This document shows positions 1 through 9,028 of a stretch of DNA of 31,768 nt, one piece after another. Position 1 is the first letter of the stretch, and the number at the start of each line of letters is the position of its first letter. Made by a program: the position numbers and the translations under genes. This DNA comes from Tannerellaceae bacterium. Lineage in GTDB: Bacteria; Bacteroidota; Bacteroidia; Bacteroidales; Tannerellaceae. The DNA is taken from positions 1 to 31,768 of the forward strand of contig JAJBTP010000507.1 of assembly GCA_020860805.1 (NCBI GenBank), given 5' to 3'. Below the pieces are notes generated by a model. The model saw nothing but the letters and a program-made list of their open reading frames with translations, did not search any database and had not been told where the DNA came from.

Positions 1-6
1 GAAATA

Positions 7-14
7 TATCTTTG
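7..14 (+). promoter_or_regulatory. Putative Bacteroidota -7 promoter element for the AraC gene
   Basis: The octamer TATCTTTG matches the TAnnTTTG -7 consensus used by the main Bacteroidota sigma factor. It lies about 50 bases before the AraC start codon, a sensible distance. The partner -33 TTTG would fall outside the window, so only half the promoter can be judged. An eight-base motif can occur by chance. Confidence 0.35.
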
Positions 15-64
15 TAAATAAAGATGTTAACCAGGTAGTAATTTTCATAAAAACTCTATGTACT

Positions 65-949
65 ATGAATCCTTTATATCAACGACTTCCGTTCAATCAC
101 AGTAACTATGTGAACTTCTATAAAGAAGACCTTCCGCATTTTATTGTGCCTATGCATTATCATCCTGAGATTGAAATAATGTATATACTGGAGGGTACAG
201 GTACCCGCTTTGTAGGTGATCATATTGATCGGTACGAAGAGGGAGATGTTTGTATGCTGGGACCTAAAATTGTGCATGAGTGGCGTAACGATGAGGTTTA
301 TTTTCAGAAAGATGCAGGATTGCGTTCTTCCTGTTTATGCCTGTTTTTTACGAGTGATATTTTTGATAAGAACTTTATCGGTTTGCCGGAAATGGAGAAT
401 ATTCGTGCACTACTGGAACGCTCCCGCCGGGGAATTAAGTTTGCCGGACATACCCGGAAAGAATTGGGGCGTATGATGGAGGAGACAGTTCCTATGACAG
501 GAATTCCGAAGATTCTGAATTTTATACGGATACTGGATGTGATGGCTACATCCGAGGAGTATGAACTATTAACCAGTGTAGGATATACGGAGTCGGTTAA
601 TTCGGCGGATTTTGAACGTTTTAATAAGGTATACCAATATATCATGAAAAACTTTTCCGAACCTATAAAATTAGAGGAAGTAGCGGATTTGGTTGGACTT
701 ACCCCGAATGCGTTCTGCCGGTATTTTAAAGGGCGTACCAAGAAGACGTTTGTACAGTATCTCAATGATATACGGATTGGGCAGGCGAAGAAACTGTTAA
801 TTAAAGGACGGATGAAAATATCAACGTTAAGCCTGGAATGTGGATTTAATAATCAATCCAATTTTATTGAACAGTTTAAACGTTCGACTAAGATGTCGCC
901 TTCGGAATACCAGAAGAAATACGGAGTAAAAAACCAAAAAGCAATATAG
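65..949 (+). CDS. AraC-family transcriptional regulator
   Basis: This is a 294-residue one-component sugar-responsive regulator. The N-terminal half is a cupin-type sensor (about residues 20-110) with the pattern HYHPEIEIMYILEG followed by GDVCMLGPKIVHEW. The C-terminal 100 residues are an AraC-type double helix-turn-helix (about 190-290), with the typical ending GFNNQSNFIEQFKR and MSPSEYQKKY. It has no membrane or two-component domains, so it is not a hybrid SusR-like regulator. It is intact and codirectional with locus A, 115 bases before the cellulase-like gene, so it probably controls that locus in response to a released sugar. The ATG at 65 gives the full cupin domain. The family is very likely; the inducer is unknown. 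Confidence 0.93.
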   Translation: MNPLYQRLPFNHSNYVNFYKEDLPHFIVPMHYHPEIEIMYILEGTGTRFVGDHIDRYEEGDVCMLGPKIVHEWRNDEVYFQKDAGLRSSCLCLFFTSDIFDKNFIGLPEMENIRALLERSRRGIKFAGHTRKELGRMMEETVPMTGIPKILNFIRILDVMATSEEYELLTSVGYTESVNSADFERFNKVYQYIMKNFSEPIKLEEVADLVGLTPNAFCRYFKGRTKKTFVQYLNDIRIGQAKKLLIKGRMKISTLSLECGFNNQSNFIEQFKRSTKMSPSEYQKKYGVKNQKAI

Positions 950-1064
950 AGAAACCGGAATGGTAATATTCCAAAACTATCCGGCAAAATTATGATAGTT
1001 TCGCATGGATTCTATGTATAATTTTACAATATCAAAAATACCATCAAACACACAACATACCAAA

Positions 1065-2332
1065 ATGGACAGACGAAATTTTATAAAAAGAGCAACAGCC
1101 ACCGCTATCACAGGGATGGCTTCTATGGAATTAGTCAATTCTGCGGCTTTCCAACATACCTCTCCGGATGTTAGAAAAAAAGGCACTGCGGTTTGTCCAC
1201 GGGCTATTACCATGTGGGATTTCTCCTGGCTGGAACGGCGTTGGCCGGGGGCCGGTTATGAAGATTGGGACCAGGCATTGGATGAATTGGCCGAACGGGG
1301 TTACAATGCTGTGCGTATTGATGCATATCCTCACCTGATAGGGGCAAACCCAACCAAAAAGTGGATGCTCAATGAGGTGTGGAACCAACAGGTATGGGGC
1401 AGCCCTGATTTAAATGAAGTACAGGTGCAACCAAACCTGAATCAATTCCTGGAAAAATGTAAGGCAAGAGATATAAAAGTTGGGTTATCATCCTGGTACA
1501 GGCAGGATACGGATAATGTAGTCATATGACCATTACCACTCCTGAAAAAATGGCCGGATGCTGGATTAAAACGCTTCAGTCAATAGAGGCTGATGGCCTT
1601 CTGGATACCGTTATGTTTGTTGATTTATGCAACGAATGGCCGGGAAACCTCTGGGCACCATATTTCTCTGAACAATATCCACATGTGGTTTGGGGACAAT
1701 GGTATAAGGATGAATCTGTGAAATGGATGAAAACATCCCTGGAAATAATGAAGGCAAATTATCCGGACATGCCTTTCTTATTTTCTTTTGATTATGGTGA
1801 TGTCGAAAAGTATAATGAGGTGGATACGTCTTTCCTTGATTTATACGAACACCATATCTGGATGGTACACCAGAATAACAGTGAGTTTTATAAAGCTGTT
1901 GATTACAAAGACGGGCAGTTTTCGCCTCAATCCTACAAGAATGTAGTAGCGAGGGCCGAGAAATTATACCGGGAAAAACCAGCGTATTGGCAGCAGTTAT
2001 TAACTTCAAAAATTGAGATGATGGCAGAAGTAGCCCGCCGCAATAAACGGTTGGTAGTTACTACCGAATGTTGGGGAATTGTTGACTACAAGGATTGGCC
2101 TCTGCTTAACTGGGACTGGGTAAAAGAACTTTGTGAAATTGGAACAATAACAGCCGCTAATACCGGTGTATGGATAGGCATTGCTACCAGTAACTTCTGC
2201 GGACCGCAGTTTGTAGGTATGTGGCGGGATATCGAGTGGCACAGGAGGCTGACTACTATTATTAAGTCGTCGCCTGTGGATGAAACGATACTGAAAGATA
2301 ATGTAACACAAAAATTATTGAAACGAATCTGA
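1065..2332 (+). CDS. Tat-exported cellulase-like glycoside hydrolase, frame-broken
   Basis: This appears to be one TIM-barrel hydrolase read in two pieces: a fragment to the TGA at 1527-1529, and a second frame from 1526 to 2332. The ATG at 1065 is preferred over the upstream ATG at 1005 because it gives a twin-arginine signal at once (MDRRNFIKRATATAITG). The first piece carries SWLERRWPGAGYEDWDQALDEL and the second carries CNEWPG and TTECWG. These two glutamates sit where clan-A hydrolases have the acid/base and nucleophile, so they are candidate catalytic residues. It resembles the sugar-binding cellulase-like family (about 420 residues). The break near 1515-1526 is not in a homopolymer and I could not reconstruct the original bases. 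Substrate unknown; position suggests a back-bone or oligosaccharide hydrolase for locus A. Confidence 0.7.
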
Positions 2333-2372
2333 TATACTTAGATCTAAAATACTCACTAATTACTATGAAAAG

Positions 2373-2408
2373 TGAACGGGGTGGAATCCGGATATAAACA
2401 CCTGTTCA
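2373..2408. promoter_or_regulatory. Inverted repeat in the leader before SusC
   Basis: TGAACGGGGTG (2373-2383) pairs with CACCTGTTCA (2399-2408) with one bulged base and a 15-base loop. It lies in the 114-base gap between the cellulase-like gene and susC, with no T-tract after it, so a terminator is unlikely. It could be a 5' leader hairpin of the susC mRNA or a regulator site. No TAnnTTTG element was found in this gap. Confidence 0.35.
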
Positions 2409-2446
2409 TCAGTTAGAATTTATTAATCTTATCAAATTAATTTTTT

Positions 2447-5400
2447 ATGGAAAAAAGAAATAGTATTATTTCCTTTAGAGACCTCTTTTTCTCTAAAAAA
2501 AGGCTCCTTCTTCCTGCTTTTCTGCTGTTATTCAGCCAAATACTTCTGGCTCAAAGCGGAACTGCCATTTCAGGAAAGGTTGTTTCGCAGGTCGATAATG
2601 AACCACTGATAGGAGTAAATGTCGTACAGAAAGGAACTACTAACGGCACATTGACCGACCTGGATGGTAACTTCGAACTGACCATTACTTCTGCTTCCGT
2701 ACTGGAAGTTAGTTATGTAGGTTTTATGACCCAACAGGTGAATGTACAACCGGGAGACAGAAATATTCGTATTGCCCTGAAAGAAGATGCGCAACTGCTG
2801 GATGAAGTAGTTGTAGTAGGGTATGGTGTGCAAAAGAAGAAATTAAACACCGGGGCTACCGTACGGGTGAAGGGCGATGATATTCAGAAGATGAATTCCA
2901 TTAACCCGATTGCTGCTTTACAAAGCCAGGCGCCCGGATTGAGTATCACGCAGACTTCCGGTATGCCGGGTGAAGGTTTCAAGGTAAACGTACGTGGTAT
3001 TGGTACCACAGGAGATTCAGCTCCGTTATTTGTGATTGATGGAATTATCGGTGGGGATATTAACTCACTGAACCCGTCGGATATTGAATCAATAGATGTA
3101 TTGAAAGATGCCGCTTCGGCTGCTATTTATGGTTCACGTGCTGCGAATGGGGTTATCCTTGTAACAACCAAACAGGGTAAAACCGGAAAAGCAACTATTA
3201 CCTATGATGGTTATTTTGGTGTGCAGAACGTATATAAAATGCCGTCTTTATTGAATGCACAGGAATATGCTACCATTATGAACGAAGCCCGTTTAATGGA
3301 CGGATTGCCGGGATATGATTTTGCCTCTCTGGTTCCTAACTGGGAAAGCATTGCTAATGGTACAAATAAAGGTACTAACTGGCTGGACGAGATACGGAAT
3401 AAAAATGCACCTATCCAGAACCATGCATTGAATATCAGTGGTGGTACTGAAACAGGTGTTTATTCAATAGGTATGTCGTACACTTCACAGGAAGGTATCC
3501 TGGGTAAACCCGCACAACCTGATTTCAACCGGTATAACTTCCGGGCAAATACTGAATTTACCTTGTATAAAAAAGGCGATTTGGATATTATCAAATTCGG
3601 TGAAAACCTGACTTATTCGTATTCAGAGAAATCGGGTATTGGTATTGGTAACATTTACCAGAATGATATCCGTTATATGATGCGTACCAGTCCGTTTATG
3701 CCGGTATATGATGAAGATGGCGATTATCATCCTGCTATTGCCTGGAATCCGATGGAGCCTAACCCAATAGCGTATATGGATTATGAACGGGGACAGAACC
3801 TGCGTAAAAATCATACGTTGAGAGGGAAAGTATTCCTGACTATCCAGCCTATTAAGAACCTGGTATTCAGAACTAACTTTGGTGTTTCTCTGAATGGTAT
3901 GTCCTACCGGGTATTTAAACCGGATTATAACCTGGCTTCTAATGTTTACAGGACTGAAAATTACGTATCTCAGGAAATGGCTATTGGTCATGGCTGGATA
4001 TGGGAAAATACATTAAGCTATGATTTCAACCTGAAAGATAAACACAACCTGAATGTATTGGTAGGACAATCTATGGAACGCAGCGGCCTGGGTGACCGTA
4101 TGAAAGGGGAGAATGTAAACTCTATTTTCGATGATTTCCAACACGGATATCTGGATAACACCAACGTTATCTATGCAGACCGCACTAAACTCAGTGGCGG
4201 ACCTTATGCGGCTAAACATGGGATTGCTTCTTTCTTCGGACGTTTGAATTATAACTATAATGAAACGTATATGGCAACTGTTATTCTGCGTGCGGATGGT
4301 TCGTCCAATTTTGCCAGAGGTAACAGATGGGGATATTTCCCTTCGGTTTCTGCCGGTTGGGTTCTTTCGAATGAAGCCTTTATGGAATCTACTCAGGGTT
4401 TCCTTGACTTCCTGAAACTGCGTGCCAGCTGGGGACAAAATGGTGACCAACAGATTGACCCATACCAGTATGAAGCGTTGATATCTTTTAATAATTCAAA
4501 CTACTTCTTCGGGAATGATAATAGAACAGTCTATCCTGGTTCCTATCCCTCTTTATTGGCCAATCCGGATATTACATGGGGTAAATCACAACAATTGGAC
4601 TTAGGTTTTGATGCCCGTTTCCTGAATGGCCGTTTAGGTGTTGGTTTTGATTACTATGTAAAAACAACCAAAGACTGGCTGGTTGTGGCTCCTACATTGG
4701 ATATTTATGGTGCGAATCCTCCTTATAAAAACGGTGGTGAAGTGGAGAATAAAGGTGTAGAATTAGCCTTGAGCTGGAATGACCAGGTAGGTGACTTTAC
4801 GTATGGTGCAAATCTGAACCTGACTCATAATAAAAACGAGGTAACTCACATTGCCAATACGGAAGGTATCATACAGGGTAAAGCCAATGTGTTGGGAGAA
4901 GGTATGAGTGAAATTTACCGGGCTCAGGTAGGGTTCCCGTTAGGATACTTCTATGGATATAAAACATTGGGTGTATTCCAGTCGGAAAAAGAGATTGCTG
5001 ACTATAAAGGTGCAAAATTATCCGGTGCTCAACCTGGTGATTTGATTTTTGAAGATTATAATGGTGATGGTGTCATTGATGATTTGGACAGACAAATGAT
5101 TGGTAGTCCGAATCCAAAAGTGCAATTAGGCGTTAATCTGTTTTTCGGTTACAAAGGTTTTGACCTTTCTATCGCTGCTCATGGTGCTTTTGGCCATCAG
5201 ATAGCTAAATCCTACCGTTCGGCTACCGACAATCCGTTGGATAACTATACTACTGAAATCTTCGGACGCTGGCATGGGGAAGGTACTTCTAACTTTTTAC
5301 CCCGGTTGACTTCCGGAACCAGTACGAACTGGTCGTATATGTCGGATATTTATATTGAAAACGCTGATTACCTGAAATTGCAGAACATCACGTTAGGGTA

Positions 5401-5605
5401 TGATTTCAAGAAAGTATTTCGTAAGATTCCGTTGGGACAGGTTCGCTTGTATATCTCAGCACAGAACCTGTACACCTTTACCGGCTATTCAGGAATGGAC
5501 CCTGAAATAGGTTGGGGAGCAGACGAATCATGGGCATCTGGTGTGGATGTAGGTAATTATCCTTCTCCGAGAACCTATATTATTGGTGTTAACCTCAAAT
5601 TTTAA
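2447..5605 (+). CDS. SusC-family TonB-dependent outer-membrane transporter (locus A)
   Basis: Intact 1052-residue TonB-dependent transporter that would import glycan oligosaccharides across the outer membrane with the SusD lipoprotein next to it. A signal peptide (about 1-35, ending LLAQS) leads into a carboxypeptidase-regulatory-like domain (ISGKVVSQVDNEPLIGVNV, ending in LDEVVVVGYG). Next come the plug (about 125-240, with IDVLKDAASAAIYGSRAANG) and a 22-strand-type barrel ending in the aromatic terminus IIGVNLKF. It has no N-terminal STN domain, unlike the locus B SusC, which agrees with control by the AraC protein rather than by sigma/anti-sigma signalling. The ATG at 2447 begins the signal peptide. 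It is followed after 9 bases by the SusD gene. Confidence 0.95.
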   Translation: MEKRNSIISFRDLFFSKKRLLLPAFLLLFSQILLAQSGTAISGKVVSQVDNEPLIGVNVVQKGTTNGTLTDLDGNFELTITSASVLEVSYVGFMTQQVNVQPGDRNIRIALKEDAQLLDEVVVVGYGVQKKKLNTGATVRVKGDDIQKMNSINPIAALQSQAPGLSITQTSGMPGEGFKVNVRGIGTTGDSAPLFVIDGIIGGDINSLNPSDIESIDVLKDAASAAIYGSRAANGVILVTTKQGKTGKATITYDGYFGVQNVYKMPSLLNAQEYATIMNEARLMDGLPGYDFASLVPNWESIANGTNKGTNWLDEIRNKNAPIQNHALNISGGTETGVYSIGMSYTSQEGILGKPAQPDFNRYNFRANTEFTLYKKGDLDIIKFGENLTYSYSEKSGIGIGNIYQNDIRYMMRTSPFMPVYDEDGDYHPAIAWNPMEPNPIAYMDYERGQNLRKNHTLRGKVFLTIQPIKNLVFRTNFGVSLNGMSYRVFKPDYNLASNVYRTENYVSQEMAIGHGWIWENTLSYDFNLKDKHNLNVLVGQSMERSGLGDRMKGENVNSIFDDFQHGYLDNTNVIYADRTKLSGGPYAAKHGIASFFGRLNYNYNETYMATVILRADGSSNFARGNRWGYFPSVSAGWVLSNEAFMESTQGFLDFLKLRASWGQNGDQQIDPYQYEALISFNNSNYFFGNDNRTVYPGSYPSLLANPDITWGKSQQLDLGFDARFLNGRLGVGFDYYVKTTKDWLVVAPTLDIYGANPPYKNGGEVENKGVELALSWNDQVGDFTYGANLNLTHNKNEVTHIANTEGIIQGKANVLGEGMSEIYRAQVGFPLGYFYGYKTLGVFQSEKEIADYKGAKLSGAQPGDLIFEDYNGDGVIDDLDRQMIGSPNPKVQLGVNLFFGYKGFDLSIAAHGAFGHQIAKSYRSATDNPLDNYTTEIFGRWHGEGTSNFLPRLTSGTSTNWSYMSDIYIENADYLKLQNITLGYDFKKVFRKIPLGQVRLYISAQNLYTFTGYSGMDPEIGWGADESWASGVDVGNYPSPRTYIIGVNLKF

Positions 5606-5614
5606 GTAAAACAC

Positions 5615-7320
5615 ATGGATATGAAAAAATAATATTCCTTTTATTGGTAGTATTTGCATTTACCGGTTGTGAGGATTTTCTGGATTCAGAGAATCTGGTG
5701 CAAAAGAATACGTCTAATTATCCGAAGAATGCAAAAGAAATAGAAGAGTTACTGACAGGTATCTATTCTGTCTTACCTTCTGTACATGCACAACAATCTA
5801 CCTTTTTTGTTTCCGAACTAATGTCTGACGACCGTCTGGGTGGTGGTGCTGCCGTTGACAGAAGCTGGGCGGCTCTGGACAATTTGAAAAAGATTAACGA
5901 CAACATGCTTAATCTATTGTGGCAGAAAATGTATTATGGAATCTATCGTGCTAACCTGTTACTGGAAGTAATCGATGATATTACAGACTTTGGTAGTGAG
6001 AATCAAAAAAATACAATTAAAGCAGAAGCTCATTTCCTGCGTGCTTATTTCTATTTTGAATTAGCCCGCTCATTCGGAGCCGTTCCGTTAAGTATCGATA
6101 CCAAAGATGAAAACCTGCCACGTGCAGCAGTTGAAGAAGTGTACGGACAAATAGCGGCTGATTTTAAGTATGCTATTGAAACTCTACCCAATGAAACATT
6201 CCAGCAAAGTGTAGACCGTTCCGGTCATGCAACCAAATGGGCTGCACAGGGTATGATGGCACGGGTATATCTGTTCTATACCGGTTACTATAAAAAAGAA
6301 TCGTTGCCGCTTACCGGTGGTAGTGAAATCACCAGCCAACAAGTAATAAACTGGTTGGATGATTGTATTAAAAACAGCGGGCATGGTTTGTTACCCTCTT
6401 TTGCAAGTCTTTGGCCTTATGGAAATAAAGCAACTGCTCCGGATTATAAATATGCTGCTGATAATGGTATTGAATGGATTGGAGAAGAAGGTGCGAATTA
6501 CGAAACTGTATTTGCTATCAAATATTCGGCTATGGCTGACTTTGGTACCAGTATCTATTATTCAAACCAACCGGTTCTGTACTTCTCTATTCGGGAACAA
6601 CCGAACGGCTATCTTGATATCTTCCCATTCGGACAGGGATGGGGTGGTGGCCCGGTGGCAACTAATATGATTAACGACTGGAAGACACTGGAACCTAATG
6701 ACCCGAGGCGGGAGGCTTCCGTATTGGATGTAGAGAATCCGGCCGAAGGTCTGACCAATTATGTCTGGGGTGCAAGTATGCAGATTCAGGAAACCGGTTT
6801 GTGGCAGAAAAAGTATACAGCTATCAATGCTTATGATACAGATGCCAACGGCAATACAATGGCTGTTAATTACAGTGTTAAATTGTACGGACGTACTTCA
6901 AGTTACCAGATTGATAATACACAGGACCAATTTGTTATTCGTTTTGCTGATATTCTGTTAATGATGGCTGAATTGAAGAAAGACCATACGTATATTGACC
7001 AGGTAAGGAGCCGTATAGGATTGCCTTCTGTAGGTTCTTATACTGAAGATGCTTTGCGTAATGAGCGCCGTTGGGAACTGGCTTTTGAAGGAGTTCGTTA
7101 CTATGATCTGATGCGTTGGGGAATAGCAGGTGAGGCACTCAATAAACAGAATGGTGTGCAAGTTAAGAACAACGGAGTAGATGCTGTTATGAACTATGGT
7201 GACCTGAATGCACGTTACCAGAGTACAGGTGGCTTCCTTCCGATACCTCAGACACAGATTGACTTATCTGGTGGTGTACTTACACAAACTCCGGGTTGGG
7301 GTAGTGATGCAATTTATTAA
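5615..7320 (+). CDS. SusD/RagB-family glycan-binding lipoprotein (locus A), start frame-broken
   Basis: Surface lipoprotein lid for the preceding SusC. The long open frame only begins at a TTG (5644) inside the signal peptide. Upstream, ATG at 5615 and 5621 are followed by A6 (5624-5629) and an immediate TAA. With A7 the frame becomes MDMKKIIFLLLVVFAFTGC, a textbook lipoprotein signal with its lipobox cysteine, joined to EDFLDSENL. The mature part shows SusD hallmarks: YRANLLLEVIDD, KAEAHFLRAYFYFELARSFGAVPL, and a C-terminal ELRRERR-like segment (NERRWELAFEGVRYYDLMRWG). Length is about 565 residues, normal for the family. The single missing A is more likely a read error than a real loss. Confidence 0.9.
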
Positions 7321-7329
7321 CCTCCTCCG

Positions 7330-7364
7330 CCCCCCTAAAGGGGGGATTTAAACCCTCCCTTTAG
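7330..7364. repeat. C6-TAAA-G6 palindrome, REP-like intergenic element
   Basis: C6 (7330-7335), a TAAA loop and G6 (7340-7345) form a perfect hairpin. The segment CTAAAGGG around 7335-7342 also pairs with CCCTTTAG (7357-7364), so two alternative hairpins are possible. No T-tract follows. It lies between susD and the lipoprotein gene and could protect the upstream mRNA end or be a dispersed palindromic repeat. Only one copy is in this window. Confidence 0.55.
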
Positions 7365-7414
7365 ATGAACGGAGTGAATGTATTATCAACTACTAACTAC
7401 TCAAAAAAAGAATT

Positions 7415-8260
7415 ATGAAAAAGATAACTTTATTATATACCCTGTTGGTTGCTATGTTATTCACAACTGCATGTGATCCGGTAGAGAACAGGGAAAGCCT
7501 GGGCGGTATTATACCGGCCAGCGAATTAAAGATTGATGTCTACTCGTTGGAAGACGGTGGCAATGAAATCGTATTGGTAAACAATACGCCGGGTGTGGGT
7601 TCTTTCTGGGATTATGGCTCTGGTTACTCCTCCCGTCAACAGGATACTATTATCGTTCCCTTCCTTGGTGATTTGACTGTTTCTTTCACTGGTATAAGTT
7701 CAGGAGGGACAGTTACAAAAACAGAAACTATAAAAGTGGATAAAATTATATCTCCGGTAGATGAAACATGGAATTTACTGGCAGGAACAGATGAGAATGG
7801 TAAAACATGGGTATGGGATTGTGATGACCCTTCTGATATTGTATGGGGGAATGGTGCATCTATTGTTGATTATAGTCCATCCTGGAATCAGGTTTCTGCT
7901 GCACAGATGGGCGAAGAAGAACCGGAAGTAGGTATTGACGGACGTATGGTGTTTGATTTGAACCAGAAAGCAAACTTTACCAAAATAGGCCAGGATGGCA
8001 CCGTGCTTGAAAGAGGTGCATTCCAGTTTGATATGTCTCAAACCATGCTTTCGGCTGATGGTGAAACTCTCTGGTCAATCGGACAGCTTACTATTATCGA
8101 TGGAACGATATTTAAAGGGATTTCTCCGAATGGTGGTGGAGTGGTAGTCAATACATTTGAAATACTGGAACTTACCGAAGATAAAATGGTGCTTGCGCAT
8201 GTAAGTCCCGGTGGTATGTCATGGGAGGCATGGTACTGGAAGTTCAGAGTCAAAAAATGA
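7415..8260 (+). CDS. SusE/F-position surface lipoprotein, probable glycan-binding protein
   Basis: Intact 281-residue predicted lipoprotein starting at ATG 7415 with signal MKKITLLYTLLVAMLFTTAC and lipobox cysteine at residue 20. The mature part is beta-rich, with an apparent N-terminal Ig/PKD-like module to about residue 110 (FWDYGSGYSSRQQDTIIVPF). A C-terminal jelly-roll-like module follows (TDENGKTWVWDCDDPSDIVWGNG, ending WEAWYWKFRVKK). The many tryptophans would suit sugar binding. I recognise no catalytic motif. Its place directly after SusC and SusD is where SusE/SusF-type surface glycan-binding proteins are encoded, and that is the basis of the call. Ligand unknown. Confidence 0.75.
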   Translation: MKKITLLYTLLVAMLFTTACDPVENRESLGGIIPASELKIDVYSLEDGGNEIVLVNNTPGVGSFWDYGSGYSSRQQDTIIVPFLGDLTVSFTGISSGGTVTKTETIKVDKIISPVDETWNLLAGTDENGKTWVWDCDDPSDIVWGNGASIVDYSPSWNQVSAAQMGEEEPEVGIDGRMVFDLNQKANFTKIGQDGTVLERGAFQFDMSQTMLSADGETLWSIGQLTIIDGTIFKGISPNGGGVVVNTFEILELTEDKMVLAHVSPGGMSWEAWYWKFRVKK

Positions 8261-8300
8261 TTTCGCTCTTAATTCTCAAGACTTACTAAATACTTAACTG

Positions 8301-8349
8301 ATCAGGAGCAAATGATGTGGCTCCCACCTTTGCTCCTGATTTATTTTTG
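8301..8349 (+). terminator. Rho-independent terminator or attenuator after the binding-protein genes
   Basis: ATCAGGAGCAAA (8301-8312) and TTTGCTCCTGAT (8329-8340) form a perfect 12-bp stem with a 16-base loop, directly followed by TTATTTTTG. It lies between the lipoprotein gene and the GDSL gene. It could end or reduce transcription so that binding proteins are made in excess over the enzymes. Confidence 0.75.
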
Positions 8350-8354
8350 AAAAG

Positions 8355-9027
8355 ATGAAAAAGACTATACTTTTTATTTGCCTCCTTTTAAATACACTGC
8401 TTCTTTCTGCCCAGTATCAACGGGCAGAGATGTGGGCAGATAAGATTGCCGAACTGGATGAAAAGAATGAAAGGGAGGGATTTACTCAAAATTGTGTGTT
8501 ATTCATAGGCAGTTCAACTTTTACCCGTTGGGGAAATGTGGCAGATTATTTCCCAAATTCTATTACAGTGAACCGGGCTTTTGGAGGCTCTATGCTGTGC
8601 GACCAGATTTATTTTTTTGATAAAGTAGTTAAACCCTTTAACCCAAAACAAGTGGTGATATACACCGGAGATAATGATTTAAATAATACATCAACTACCC
8701 CGGAGGAATACATGGAAGACGTTATTTGTATGACCCGGCTTATTCATTATCATTTTCCGGAAGCAAAAATACTTTTTACGTCTATTAAACCGTGTCCTGA
8801 CCGTACACATTCATTCAAAAAATACAAAAAAGCGAACCAACTCGTAGCCCGTTTATGCGGCTCAGTATGAGTATGTGGAGTATGTAAATATATGGGATTG
8901 TTTCTTTGATAAAAAGGGAAGGTTAATCAAAGAGTATTTTACAGACGACAATATTCATATAACCAAAGAGGCTTACTCGCTTTTACAGGAAGCGATGAAA
9001 GATAAAATACTTGAAAACAGAAAATAA
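8355..9027 (+). CDS. SGNH/GDSL-family esterase, frame-broken
   Basis: Secreted SGNH-fold esterase of about 223 residues, probably removing acetyl or other acyl groups from the glycan. The signal peptide is MKKTILFICLLLNTLLLSAQ. Block I is FIGSST with the nucleophile serine near residue 53, block III is YTGDNDL, and block V is DDNIHIT with the catalytic Asp/His pair. The frame as read stops at 8870 after LCGSV. Reducing TTT at 8852-8854 to TT restores ARYAAQYEYVEYVNIWDCFF and continues to the TAA at 9025-9027, and block V lies wholly in that restored part. The start ATG is 14 bases after the terminator stem. The next gene begins two bases after the stop. Confidence 0.85.
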
Positions 9028-9028
9028 T

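Noticed and set aside
304..765. 153-codon minus-strand open frame
   Set aside because: It is antisense to the conserved AraC regulator and shows no domain or signal sequence.
4013..4450. 145-codon minus-strand open frame inside susC
   Set aside because: Antisense to an intact conserved barrel; low complexity of motifs and no independent support.
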